NCBI GenBank assembly: GCA_038040485.1
Contig: JBBPIE010000020.1
Coordinates: 58,899-122,898 of the forward strand
Source of the DNA: Onstottus_B arcticum
GTDB taxonomy: Bacteria > Acidobacteriota > Blastocatellia > UBA7656
DNA length: 64,000 bases
Direction of reading: 5' to 3'
Below are positions 17,481-25,081 of the stretch, piece after piece. The notes under the pieces are model-generated. The model saw only the letters and a list, made by a program, of their open reading frames with translations. It was not told the DNA's origin and searched no databases. How positions within the stretch are numbered: the stretch's first letter is position 1; each line of letters begins with the position of its first letter. The position numbers and the translations under genes are program-made.

Positions 17481-17804
17481 CTACTTCTGAAGCCGGAGCC
17501 GCGTTACCTCGCTCAAGTGTTTCTTCGCAAGCTCGATGTCGGCTTGTTGCCGCGTCCTTCGCGTCCGCTTTTCAAACGCGTGCAGAATATAAATCGCTTC
17601 GGCAAACTTAGCGACATAGAAGACCCGATACTCACCATCGATATGGACGCGAATCTCACGCACGCCGGGACCGACCGAGGGCAGTGGCTTCCAGTCGTTT
17701 GGATCAAGTCCTTGTTGCACGAGGTAGAGTTGATACCCAGCCCGTTGGCGAGCGCCCGCCGGGAAGGCTCGAACTGTCCCAATCGTTGAGCCCATCCAGA
17801 TCAT
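17481..17804 (-). CDS. RelE/Gp49-like toxin (HigB-like)
   Basis: 107 aa. The ATG at 17804 is directly preceded by an in-frame TGA, fixing the upstream limit. The fold signature of the phage-derived Gp49/HigB group is clear: FPAGARQRAGYQLYLVQQGL, KPLPSVGPGVREIRVH, GEYRVFYVAKF and ILHAFEKRT. These toxins cleave mRNA on the ribosome. The C terminus ends ELAKKHLSEVTRLRLQK. First gene of a two-gene minus-strand operon with the XRE antitoxin. Confidence 0.87.
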   Translation of the reverse strand: MIWMGSTIGTVRAFPAGARQRAGYQLYLVQQGLDPNDWKPLPSVGPGVREIRVHIDGEYRVFYVAKFAEAIYILHAFEKRTRRTRQQADIELAKKHLSEVTRLRLQK

Positions 17805-17816
17805 TCACCGGACGAG

Positions 17817-17834
17817 TATACAAAATATTGTATA
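17817..17834. promoter_or_regulatory. Palindromic operator of the HigBA-like module
   Basis: TATACAAAATATTGTATA is a perfect 7-bp inverted repeat around 4 nt, 12 bp before the toxin start. AT-rich palindromes overlapping the promoter are the usual site for HTH-antitoxin autorepression. Confidence 0.65.
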
Positions 17835-18012
17835 GCGTCGGCAAGCGATGCTCAGGGTCACTCGGGCTCAGCCTCGACGGTTTTGCTGGTGCTGGGCGAC
17901 AGCAGTGTCGCTATCAGTCAATTGATGTCCCACCCAATCACATGCCTCATCTTCCAACAATGCGTTATATGATTGGGTCGTGGCCTCATTGAATACTTTC
18001 GGGAGCGGACAT

Positions 18013-18513
18013 ATGCGACAGAGGTCTATTCAAGCCGCCGGCATCCTTCTAACCTTCTCTTACGCCGCTTTCATAATTTGGATCTACGCGACGGAACCGC
18101 GAACTTTTAAGGAAGTCGCAACCAGCGCGGAAATCGCGGCCGGGACGTACCAGATCGACCAGGAGAAGTTCAACAGTGCTCTCGCGCTTTTCCGGCGCGA
18201 GCAGTTTCGAGCCGCGCGTGACGAATGGCTGCGAGCCGATCCCGCTCAAGGCGACGCGCGAACACAGTTCTATGTCTCGTACGCCTTTTACCGCGAAGGC
18301 TGGGGCCGTGTTTACTACGACCAGGATTTGATCAAGCAAGGTCTGGAAGCCGTCAACCGCGCGATCGGTCTCACGGCCAACGGTTCGTTCACCGTCGATG
18401 ATCCGAACTTGCAGATGCACACTGCCGCCGAACTCAAAGCCGAACTGGAACAGGCTACGGAGCGAAGCTGGTCCGATGTCAATCCGTTCAAAGTAATGCG
18501 GACTCGGAAGTAA
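18013..18513 (+). CDS. Membrane-anchored TPR-like hypothetical protein
   Basis: 166 aa from the ATG at 18013, with GGGAG 7 nt upstream; a longer frame to 17980 has no site. One N-terminal transmembrane helix (about 8-28, ILLTFSYAAFIIWIYA) places the rest outside. The soluble part has tetratricopeptide-like helices: FNSALALFRREQFRAARDEWLRAD and later RTQFYVSYAFYREGWG. No catalytic motif. Probably same-direction partner of the following membrane protein gene, from which it is separated by a family-A repeat. Confidence 0.7.
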   Translation: MRQRSIQAAGILLTFSYAAFIIWIYATEPRTFKEVATSAEIAAGTYQIDQEKFNSALALFRREQFRAARDEWLRADPAQGDARTQFYVSYAFYREGWGRVYYDQDLIKQGLEAVNRAIGLTANGSFTVDDPNLQMHTAAELKAELEQATERSWSDVNPFKVMRTRK

Positions 18514-18528
18514 AGCTCAAGATTGACT

Positions 18529-18614
18529 TGTACGGGCGTCCCTCCGTGGGCGCCCCTCCTCACCCAAGGAATTGCGCCGCGACCAAGGGGCGCCCACGGA
18601 GTGACGCCCGTACA
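18529..18614. repeat. Inverted repeat, family A
   Basis: Arms 18529-18557 and 18586-18614 are inverted copies of the unit with core TGTACGGGCGTCCCTC (one mismatch), loop 28 nt. Second copy of the element also found at 791-902 and 54163-54252. Confidence 0.93.
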
Positions 18615-18666
18615 GGGCTTCATTGGAATCATCGTGACTGAGTATGTAGTGAACGCTGACGCTAAG

Positions 18667-19383
18667 ATGATGGAAATCAATCGCTCAAGAAATCGCGCGC
18701 TGGTGAGTTTCATTGTGCTGCCGATGTTGTTTTTGACGGTGGCGCTGCTGGGAGGTCTGCGCGTGAGCGCGGAGAGCTACGCGTTTATCTTCATCCCGCC
18801 GCCGCTTGTCACGCTTGTGCTCGCGGTGCTGTTGTCGCTGCTCTTCGTGCGTGGCCATCTTATCGAACTGCCCCGATGGGTGGCGAGCACGAATGCTCCA
18901 CTGACGAACTTCTCGCACATCTGGATGCTCTTCACGCTCTTTTTCGCATCAGCGCAAGCGTTCAACTCGGTGCTGCCAGAACGCGGACTGCTCCACTGGC
19001 TGTTCTCTTTCTTTTTTCTGTGGACGCTCTGGAACAATCTGTTCTCGTGGTTTGATGCGAGCAGATTAGTGCGCAGCCTCGCGGTTCTCTTCGGAACAGC
19101 GTTCGTCCTCAAACATCTATTGCTGGCGGGTCTCTATGGTCAAGAACGGGGCTGGTTGCAGCGAGTGGCGGGGGCGCTCTTGCAAGGAGTCTCGCTGGGC
19201 ACGCTTGACACACCGGTGTTCGCACCGGCCTCGGGGTACATTTCTTTCTTCACGCTTGCGCTCTTCGTCGCCGGATTGCTTTTGATCCCATTCGCGCAAC
19301 AAAGAGAGGCCGTCGACCTCGCGCATCCAGTGATAGTCGAGAACCATTTGAAGCTACCGCCCTCCGATCGAGTCATCCAGTGA
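18667..19383 (+). CDS. Polytopic membrane protein with truncated C terminus
   Basis: 238 aa from ATG 18667 (GTG 18634 in the same frame is an alternative; neither has a strong ribosome site). About six hydrophobic segments are visible, for example ALVSFIVLPMLFLTVALLGG, LVLAVLLSLLFV, LLHWLFSFFFLWTLW and FFTLALFVAGLLLIPFA. No recognised family. A 50-bp tandem duplication at 19327-19426 shifts the frame and stops the protein after PSDRVIQ. Without the second unit the frame would continue with AHEAIFEDSTAP and end at a TAA at 19503-19505, about 26 residues later. The lost part is a charged tail, so function may survive. Confidence 0.7.
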   Translation: MMEINRSRNRALVSFIVLPMLFLTVALLGGLRVSAESYAFIFIPPPLVTLVLAVLLSLLFVRGHLIELPRWVASTNAPLTNFSHIWMLFTLFFASAQAFNSVLPERGLLHWLFSFFFLWTLWNNLFSWFDASRLVRSLAVLFGTAFVLKHLLLAGLYGQERGWLQRVAGALLQGVSLGTLDTPVFAPASGYISFFTLALFVAGLLLIPFAQQREAVDLAHPVIVENHLKLPPSDRVIQ

Positions 19384-19426
19384 TAGTCGAGAACCACTTG
19401 AAGCTACCGCCCTCCGATCGAGTCAT
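19327..19426. repeat. 50-bp tandem duplication that frameshifts the membrane gene
   Basis: Units 19327-19376 and 19377-19426 differ at one base (T or C). Fifty is not a multiple of three, so the duplication creates the TGA at 19381-19383 and uncouples the original 3' end, which remains open to 19505. Confidence 0.95.
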
Positions 19427-19539
19427 CGCGCACGAAGCAATCTTTGAGGATTCCACTGCACCAGTTAGAGAATCAGATGGGATAGTCGAAGAAGGCCGCG
19501 AATAACTCATCGGGTGCTCGAAGATCACCTCATGTCGAT

Positions 19540-19712
19540 TCATTCTTCTTCCGCAATGCCCTTCTCAGCAAAGAATTCGCAGAAGAACTCTGCCGCCGGT
19601 TTGCCGGCGTTACTCTTATGCTTTGGAGCCCGCGCCTGATTCCTTCGATGGCTTCCATTCTGTCGTTCGCATCCAACAATTGCTGGCATCTCTCTGTGTT
19701 AGTTTTGTTCAT
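19540..19712 (-). pseudogene. Frameshifted small antitoxin-like gene
   Basis: The first frame starts at ATG 19712 and reads MNKTNTERCQQLL, then EAIEGIRRGLQSI. Near 19615 the sense appears to pass into a neighbouring frame reading AGKPAAEFFCEFFAEKG and ending EEE at the TGA 19542-19540. The pattern of a charged helix followed by xPAxEFFxEFFAE resembles the ends of small antitoxins. The frame change needs one indel. It lies 21 bp after the vapC remnant. A chance ORF of 60 aa in the first frame alone is the alternative. Confidence 0.4.
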
Positions 19713-19733
19713 GAGGACTTAGTTGGTTGCTCT

Positions 19734-20136
19734 CTACCATATTGTAGAAACCAAACCAGAGGACGCGATGCTCGCGTCGCAAGTAACAAGGGAAACCTGG
19801 TGGCCCAGATTCTGCTCGTACAGTGTGGTGGCGACGATCAAGCGGTCATGCATTTCGGAAATCTGTATGGGCAAGCTTTCCTTCAGGATTTCCTTCGTTA
19901 GAGGAGCTATTTCGAATCGGGGATCGAGTTCTATCCGGTCGAGGAATTCTTTGGCTGTTGTGATTTTCGTTCTGCCCTTGCCGATGACGTGGACGGCTTC
20001 ACAAAGCGCGATAATCGGAAGAATCATTTCACTTACCACTGTCATCCAAGAGCGCTTTGGCGTTGGGTCCGAGACGCGCATTCGCTTCGAGATACCAAAT
20101 CACGGTGTGAGCGTCGAGCACGTACTTACTCGCCAT
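19734..20136 (-). pseudogene. VapC-like PIN-domain toxin with frameshift
   Basis: The N-terminal frame starts at ATG 20136 (MASKYVLDAHTVIWYLEANA) and stops at a TGA at 20031-20029. The rest of the PIN domain is open in another frame: SEMILPIIALCEAVHVI, then ISEMHDRLIVATTLY and SLVTCDASIAS, ending at 19734. The acidic residues expected of the PIN nuclease are all present across the two frames (LDAH, LCEA, MHDR, TCDA). A single indel between about 20030 and 20050 explains the break. It overlaps the antitoxin gene by 11 bp, as in intact vapBC pairs. Either a real inactivating mutation or an assembly indel. Confidence 0.75.
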
Positions 20137-20359
20137 TCAACCATTCCTCGGTTGGATGCCATTCAGCAAGTTTGAAATCTTCTTCGGTGGATTCGTGGCC
20201 AGCCGCGTTGCGGTATTCACCGTAGAGCAGATATCGGCGCTCGCCGGAGTTCTTGCCTTCGGCCAAACTCTCCGCGACGCGCTTGATCAGTTGCAACTGC
20301 TCTTTCGCGGAGAGTTGCTGAACTTGATTCAAGATGATCTCTAACTGTTCGGATGCCAT
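20126..20359 (-). CDS. VapB-like antitoxin
   Basis: 77 aa, beginning MASEQLEIILNQVQQLSAKE and ending HPTEEWLNGE. The N-terminal half has the amphipathic pattern QLSAKEQLQLIKRVAESLAE seen in antitoxins paired with PIN toxins; the acidic C-terminal half would wrap the toxin. A TATAAT (20390-20385 on the minus strand) lies about 25 bp upstream as a candidate -10 box. It overlaps the PIN gene start by 11 bp. Since that toxin is frameshifted, this antitoxin may be orphaned. Confidence 0.7.
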   Translation of the reverse strand: MASEQLEIILNQVQQLSAKEQLQLIKRVAESLAEGKNSGERRYLLYGEYRNAAGHESTEEDFKLAEWHPTEEWLNGE

Positions 20360-20469
20360 CGCTTCAACCCCTTCGGTCGAGGCGATTATACTTCAATCCG
20401 AAGTTTTCGACAGCTTCGAACGAGCAAAGGATTCCGGCAACGCATGGATATCAAAGGGATACAATCGCT

Positions 20470-20608
20470 CTGGATAAGGGTCGGATCATTGATGATTGAG
20501 AACTATCGCTCAGGATTTCTTTGGCGCCTGATGCGCGACTGCCCGTACATAGTCGAAGGGCTCAGACGTGCAGGTTTTTCCGGCGGCTGGCTGGGGAACT
20601 CTGAGTAG
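20470..20608 (+). pseudogene. 3' fragment of the glycoamylase-like gene
   Basis: From ATG 20492 the frame reads MIENYRSGFLWRLMRDCPYI and ends GGWLGNSE at TAG 20606-20608. It closely matches the C terminus of the intact gene at 15687-17045 (bases 16907-17020). Similarity continues upstream to about 20470 but there the frame is broken by a 2-bp difference. This is the remnant of a second copy, 3.5 kb from the intact one. Confidence 0.85.
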
Positions 20609-20909
20609 GTCACTTCAGGTCTTGGCAGATCGGTAGCATCTGTAACATGAAGTTCGCGTCCCCCAAAGAACGGTAACTTGCCCAGAATACAGCGCTTGTC
20701 TAAGCGCTCAAGTCAATGTAATTAGTCAAGCATAAACCGAGTTTCGTGAACAATTACGACTTTTAGGTTGCCCATCACAATGACGTGTGACAGCTATCAT
20801 GGACACAAGTAAGAAAAAATACCAGTATGCCCCTACACCGGCGCCCGAATCACTCGAAATGTCGAGCCTGGCGCAAGTGGTCAAATCAACTAACAGGAGG
20901 AATGCAATC
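20609..20909 (+). promoter_or_regulatory. Upstream region of the RiPP-like cluster
   Basis: AT-richer than its surroundings. TGGCAGATCGGTAGCA (20623-20638) has the GG-N10-GC geometry of a sigma-54 promoter but two weak positions. The precursor frame is open upstream to a GTG at 20787 and an ATG at 20799, encoding KKKYQYAPTPAPESLEM and SSLAQVVKSTN before the chosen start. No ribosome site is seen before 20799, but AGGAGG at 20895-20900 precedes the ATG at 20910. A longer precursor form is therefore possible but less likely. Confidence 0.4.
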
Positions 20910-21053
20910 ATGATTATGAACGTTCTAGGGGACATCGTCCCCAGCAACATCGAACCCATTGACCCCGGCTGTAGCTGCGGCTGCCAGTGCACAACGAGAA
21001 GTGGCAGCAGCAGTGGAGCCACTTCAGCCTTCGATACTGGGAAGGCCGCATAG
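20910..21053 (+). CDS. Putative RiPP precursor peptide 1 (CxCxCxC core)
   Basis: 47 aa starting MIMNVLGDIVPSN, then IEPIDPGCSCGCQC and a Ser/Thr/Gly-rich tail ending DTGKAA. The ATG at 20910 has AGGAGG 9 nt upstream. It aligns with the next peptide: MI--xLGD--P---EP--PGCxCxCQ. A short acidic leader followed by alternating cysteines is what radical SAM/SPASM maturases commonly modify (thioether or other crosslinks; established for sacti- and ranthipeptides), and such a maturase lies 367 bp downstream. The product structure and the cleavage site are unknown; a cut near the PG before the first Cys is only a guess. Confidence 0.7.
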   Translation: MIMNVLGDIVPSNIEPIDPGCSCGCQCTTRSGSSSGATSAFDTGKAA

Positions 21054-21061
21054 GAGCAATA

Positions 21062-21202
21062 ATGATTAAAGGAATGCTTGGCGATCTCCTCCCAGCTTTG
21101 GGAGAAATAGAACCGGTGGAGCCGGGCTGCGGTTGCTACTGCCAGACCGGCAGAGAAGCGCGCATCAACACCGGAGCATCCGCAGCCGTTGCTGGTGGTT
21201 AG
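21062..21202 (+). CDS. Putative RiPP precursor peptide 2 (CxCxC core)
   Basis: 46 aa starting MIKGMLGDLLPALGE, then IEPVEPGCGCYCQTG and a tail ending AAVAGG. The ATG follows AGGAG by 6 nt, and that site overlaps the TAG of precursor 1, suggesting coupled translation. It shares the LGD, EP and PGCxCxCQ positions with precursor 1 but has three rather than four cysteines, and the tails are unrelated. Two diverged precursors with a conserved leader fit a single maturase acting on several substrates. Confidence 0.7.
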   Translation: MIKGMLGDLLPALGEIEPVEPGCGCYCQTGREARINTGASAAVAGG

Positions 21203-21257
21203 TCTGTTTGCCGCGGCCACAAAGCGGCATAAGCGCGAAGGCCGCGTCAAACTTTGA

Positions 21258-21304
21258 CAGGACAGCGATGGCCTCATGTCAGATGACCATCGCGCATTGT
21301 CCTG
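21258..21304 (+). other. Long stem-loop between precursors and maturase (first)
   Basis: CAGGACAGCGATGG (21258-21271) pairs with CCATCGC (21287-21293) and TGTCCTG (21298-21304), with a 4-nt bulge: 14 bp in all. No T run follows, so it is not a standard terminator. Confidence 0.75.
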
Positions 21305-21312
21305 GTTGGGTA

Positions 21313-21346
21313 GGAGGAGAGCCTGGTAAAGACCAGGCTTTCCTCC
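21313..21346 (+). other. Long stem-loop between precursors and maturase (second)
   Basis: Arms GGAGGAGAGCCTGGT (21313-21327) and ACCAGGCTTTCCTCC (21332-21346) form a 15-bp stem with one G-U pair and an AAAG loop. No U tract follows. Together with the first stem it could protect the precursor message from 3' decay or reduce read-through to the maturase, giving more precursor than enzyme (inference). Confidence 0.8.
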
Positions 21347-21419
21347 GAGCCCGGCGCAGGGGCAGGTTTCGTACCGCCGTAGTCCTGTTAGCCGAGGACC
21401 AGAAAGTGAGAGGTGGCAA

Positions 21420-23030
21420 ATGGGAAAGCCGTTCACTCTGAGATACACACATAACGATAAGCGTTACATCTACGATGTCAACACGAACTGCATTCTTGAG
21501 GTCGACGACGCACTATTCACGTTGATCGACCATGTGGAGATGACGCCGGATTCCCCCGCGCCAGTTGCAGGCGAAAAACTGCGGCAAGTTGCCCGCGATG
21601 CGTCGCTCACCGAAGAGACGGTGAACAAGACGCTCGAGACCATCAAAGACGCGTACCTGAGACAGGGTCTGTTCTCCGATATGCACCCCAAAATAATGCA
21701 GTTTCCCTTCACTAAAGAGGACCTTCAGGTCATTCTTTCATCTGTCATGTGTCGCCTGATTCTCGGAATCACCGAGAACTGCAATCTGCGCTGCGCCTAC
21801 TGCAAGTTTTCCGGCACGTATCAATACAGCCGCACCCACTCCAACAAGCAAATGACGGAGGCAACCGCTCTGAAGGCCGTTCGTTTTATGATGGACCGGT
21901 GCTCTTACGTAATCAACGAGACCAACGAGCCGGTCAGCATAACTTTCTACGGCGGCGAGCCGTTCCTCAACTTCCCCGTCATCCGGAGTTGCGTCTCCTT
22001 CGTCAATGAGCACTACCCCGAGCGGCGTAGCCGTGTCTTGTTCGCTTTGACCAGCAATTTGACTACACGCAGGGAGGAGATCCTGGAGTACCTTGTGACG
22101 AATCAAATCGATCTCACAGTGAGTCTGGACGGGCCGCAAATGATTCACGACCGCTATCGCGTTTCAGCGAACGGCGCGGGAAGCTTCTCGCAGGTGAAGA
22201 AGAATCTTGAGACGCTAAGAAGGCTCGATGAAAAGTATTATAACGAGAAGGTCAACTTTTCCATCGTAGTCACTCCTCCATATGAATTGGAGGCAATCGT
22301 CGACTATCTTGAACACGACGATCTCATCCGCGACCATACGAAGTTCGTGTCGTATGCTGACACGAGCTATACGACATTCTACGACCGCTTCGATATGGGT
22401 GCGGAGCGTAAAGCTTTAGGCGAGCAGTTGGACTGCTTGCGCGACCGGTTCAATCATGGGATCAAGAGCGGGTCGGAGATGCCGGCAAGCGTGTTGGGTT
22501 CCTTCGCCAGCGGGTCTCTCAGATATGTGGTCCAGCGCACGGTTGGACGCATGTCGTCCACCTTGTATCCAAACGGAGCCTGCGTGCCGGGTGCTCACAG
22601 GACGTTTGTCACTCCTGACGGCAAGCTATATTTGTGCGAGCGAGTCGGTGAGGAGCTGTCTATAGGCGACCTGGACAATGGATTTGATTTTGAGGCAATA
22701 GACCAGGCGTTGCAGCGTTATATCGCTATCTCGAAGCCTTGCCTGGATTGTTGGGCAGTTCGATTCTGTGGCGCGTGTTTTCTGGCAGCGGTGAAGGGAC
22801 CGGAACTCTGCAAATCCGCCAAGAACAGCTACTGTGAACCGCAGCGGAGAGCAATCCTGCTGGCGCTGAAACAATACAGCGAGGTGATGGAGTCCAATCC
22901 AGAAACGGTCAAGAGAGTGTTCTCGCAGCCAGATACAATCTCCACAGTAGCCCTGGCGAGGGGTAGTTTGGAGCATCACCAACGGCTCGCGACCGCTCGC
23001 AATGTCACGACAGCATACGGAGCGGCCTGA
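21420..23030 (+). CDS. Radical SAM/SPASM peptide maturase
   Basis: 536 aa, ATG at 21420 after GAGAGGTGG. Residues 1-110 form a winged-helix-like region (YTHNDKRYIYDVNTNCILEV) that may act as the precursor-binding RRE. The radical SAM core has CNLRCAYC (Cys 121, 125, 128) and YGGEPFLN (about 178-185). The C-terminal SPASM part has cysteines at 388, 406, 441, 444, 450, 453, 464 and 472, enough for two auxiliary 4Fe-4S clusters, including the run CLDCWAVRFCGAC. It would abstract hydrogen from the precursors to make crosslinks. It resembles Cys-rich-peptide maturases of the CcpM kind by memory only; the reaction is unknown. Its stop overlaps the next ATG (TGATG). Confidence 0.92.
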   Translation: MGKPFTLRYTHNDKRYIYDVNTNCILEVDDALFTLIDHVEMTPDSPAPVAGEKLRQVARDASLTEETVNKTLETIKDAYLRQGLFSDMHPKIMQFPFTKEDLQVILSSVMCRLILGITENCNLRCAYCKFSGTYQYSRTHSNKQMTEATALKAVRFMMDRCSYVINETNEPVSITFYGGEPFLNFPVIRSCVSFVNEHYPERRSRVLFALTSNLTTRREEILEYLVTNQIDLTVSLDGPQMIHDRYRVSANGAGSFSQVKKNLETLRRLDEKYYNEKVNFSIVVTPPYELEAIVDYLEHDDLIRDHTKFVSYADTSYTTFYDRFDMGAERKALGEQLDCLRDRFNHGIKSGSEMPASVLGSFASGSLRYVVQRTVGRMSSTLYPNGACVPGAHRTFVTPDGKLYLCERVGEELSIGDLDNGFDFEAIDQALQRYIAISKPCLDCWAVRFCGACFLAAVKGPELCKSAKNSYCEPQRRAILLALKQYSEVMESNPETVKRVFSQPDTISTVALARGSLEHHQRLATARNVTTAYGAA

Positions 23031-24853
23031 TGAACATTCCTGAAAAGAAGGAAAGCATGCAAGCGGAGACTGGGGATCCGGCCAAGCTCAGTAAATGGGC
23101 GCGGTACGCACGGGTCGTCCTTCCGCCGCTGAAACAGGAAAAGAAGAAACTGATGCTGGCGGCGGCCCTGATGGTGGTGAGCGTCGCCTTGCAAGTTCCT
23201 TTAGCACTGGTGACTCGCCATATCATAGATGTCTTGCTGCCGGGGAAGAACATATCGGGCCTGAACCTGGTGATTCTCGCCCTCCTGGGCGTGATGATTC
23301 TAAAGGGGCTGGTGGATGTATGGCATAACTACGTCATATCGCTCACCAGAGAGAGAGTCGTCATGAACGTCCAGATGCGACTGCTCGATCACGTGCAAAG
23401 CCTGAGCCTGTCGTTCTTTTGGAAATCCAAAACCGCGTACCTGTCGGCACGGATCGCCGCCGATTCGACCAGCGTCGGCAACGCCGTAACCAACAGCATT
23501 CTGCCTAGCATTCGCGAAGTAGTAACACTGATTTTCGCCACGGTCATGGTCTTGATGTTCCAATGGAAGCTGGGGCTCGCTTCGCTCGCTATTCTGCCGC
23601 TGTTTGTCGCGTCACTACGGGTACTGTCGAAAAAGCGACGGCGATGCGCCGAGCAATATCAGGAGTCGTATGCGGTGGCCTGCGAGGCGCTTACCGAATC
23701 ACTGTCGGCGATGGAGATCGTGAAGGCGTTTGTGGCTGAGGGATACGAATCGGCGAAGGTCTGGCGCGCCGTGATCGACAGGACAAAAGCGTTCGTTCAG
23801 ATGGGACTCGTCTCGTCCGTGTCGACCTTCGCAGCATGGTTCATCGCAGGGTTAGGGCCGCTGATCGTTCTGTGGTTCGGCGGCAGGATGATTATGAATG
23901 GAGAGCTGACGCTGGGAACGTTGATGGCATTCAACATATTCGTTGGCTATCTGTTCTCGCCCGCTCAACGGCTCATGAACCTGGGCGCCGAAACGCAATC
24001 GTCGTTCGCCGCGCTGGATCGTGTTTGTGAGCTTTTCGACACTCAGCGGGAGGTTGACGATCCGGTCGAGCCGTTGCCACTTGGTGAAGTCTCGGGCCAG
24101 ATTAGCTTCCAGGACATCTCGTTTTCCTACATCCCCGGCCAACCCGTTCTGCGGCACATCAACCTGGATGTGCCGGCGGGTGATGTCGTCGCTTTTGTCG
24201 GAAGAAATGGCGCGGGCAAGTCGACTCTGGTCAATCTCATCCCTCGGTTCTTCGATCCGGATTGGGGGAGGGTGTGCCTGGACGGGGTTGACCTCCGCTC
24301 GGTGCGACAGAAGGATCTCCGCCGAGTGATCGCGATGGTGCCGCAAGAGACAGTGTTGTTCTCGGGCACGATACGCGATAACATCCGCTATGGATGTCCT
24401 GAAGCAAGTGAAGCGGATATAGAGAGAGCGGCGGCGGCGGCCAACGTTGCGGAGTTCATCCACGACTTCCCCGACGGATTCGATACGGAAGTCGGGGAGA
24501 GAGGCGTGAGGCTTTCGGGAGGCCAACGGCAGCGTATCGCGATCGCGCGAGCGATGCTCCGCAATCCTAAGATCTTGGTTCTCGACGAGGCGACTTCGGA
24601 GGTGGACGTCGAGTCCGAACTCTTTATACGAGCGGCGCTCGGGCGGCTCTTCCGCGAGCGCACTACCTTCGTCATTGCTCACCGCCTCGCCACCGTCGTG
24701 AATGCCGATAGAATCGTGGTCCTTGATAAAGGAGAGATAGTGGATCAGGGCACGCATTACGATCTGTTGGACCGCTGCCTCCTTTACCGCGATTTGTGCG
24801 AGAAGCAGATGCTCAAGGATGTCGAGTTTGCAGGCTTGATTAGCGTCCGGTGA
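23030..24853 (+). CDS. ABC exporter, fused membrane and ATPase domains
   Basis: 607 aa. N-terminal six-helix exporter domain (about 40-335, starting LMLAAALMVVSVALQVPLAL) and C-terminal ATPase (about 365-600): Walker A GRNGAGKST, signature LSGGQRQR, Walker B ILVLDEATSEVD and switch His in VIAHRLATVV. MsbA-like half-transporter that works as a homodimer. No C39 peptidase domain is present, so leader removal must use another protease. The ATG overlaps the maturase stop by one base, tying it to export of the matured peptide or to self-immunity. Confidence 0.93.
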   Translation: MNIPEKKESMQAETGDPAKLSKWARYARVVLPPLKQEKKKLMLAAALMVVSVALQVPLALVTRHIIDVLLPGKNISGLNLVILALLGVMILKGLVDVWHNYVISLTRERVVMNVQMRLLDHVQSLSLSFFWKSKTAYLSARIAADSTSVGNAVTNSILPSIREVVTLIFATVMVLMFQWKLGLASLAILPLFVASLRVLSKKRRRCAEQYQESYAVACEALTESLSAMEIVKAFVAEGYESAKVWRAVIDRTKAFVQMGLVSSVSTFAAWFIAGLGPLIVLWFGGRMIMNGELTLGTLMAFNIFVGYLFSPAQRLMNLGAETQSSFAALDRVCELFDTQREVDDPVEPLPLGEVSGQISFQDISFSYIPGQPVLRHINLDVPAGDVVAFVGRNGAGKSTLVNLIPRFFDPDWGRVCLDGVDLRSVRQKDLRRVIAMVPQETVLFSGTIRDNIRYGCPEASEADIERAAAAANVAEFIHDFPDGFDTEVGERGVRLSGGQRQRIAIARAMLRNPKILVLDEATSEVDVESELFIRAALGRLFRERTTFVIAHRLATVVNADRIVVLDKGEIVDQGTHYDLLDRCLLYRDLCEKQMLKDVEFAGLISVR

Positions 24854-24872
24854 TCAAGTCTATGTGGGTAAT

Positions 24873-24892
24873 AAGACCAATCGGATGGTCTT
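24873..24892 (+). other. Weak stem-loop after the ABC exporter
   Basis: AAGACCA and TGGTCTT form a 7-bp stem with loop ATCGGA, 20 nt after the exporter stop. Only a short T stretch is present, so termination would be partial at best. Confidence 0.35.
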
Positions 24893-25081
24893 TCCAGTGC
24901 GTATGATTACCTATCCAGAAAATCGCAGTCTACTCGGAGTCTGGAACTAACACCTCTCTGGCGGCGGCATCCCTACAACACCGGCAAGCTCACTATACGC
25001 GCTCGAGTGGCCGGTGAATTGCCGTGACCTTAATCGCGCTGAAAGTCCGCAGCAGTAGCAAGCGTGTCGCGGGAGGCTACG

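Noticed and set aside
18523..18666. N-terminal extension of the membrane protein through the family-A repeat
   Set aside because: The residues are repeat-derived (TGVPPWAPL) and no ribosome site supports a start there.
20623..20638. Sigma-54 promoter for the RiPP cluster
   Set aside because: The GG-N10-GC spacing is right but two core positions are weak and it is 270 bp from the precursor; not called as a feature of its own.
20787..20909. Long form of precursor 1 starting at the GTG or the ATG at 20799
   Set aside because: No ribosome site is seen there, whereas AGGAGG precedes the ATG at 20910. Kept only as a possible alternative start.
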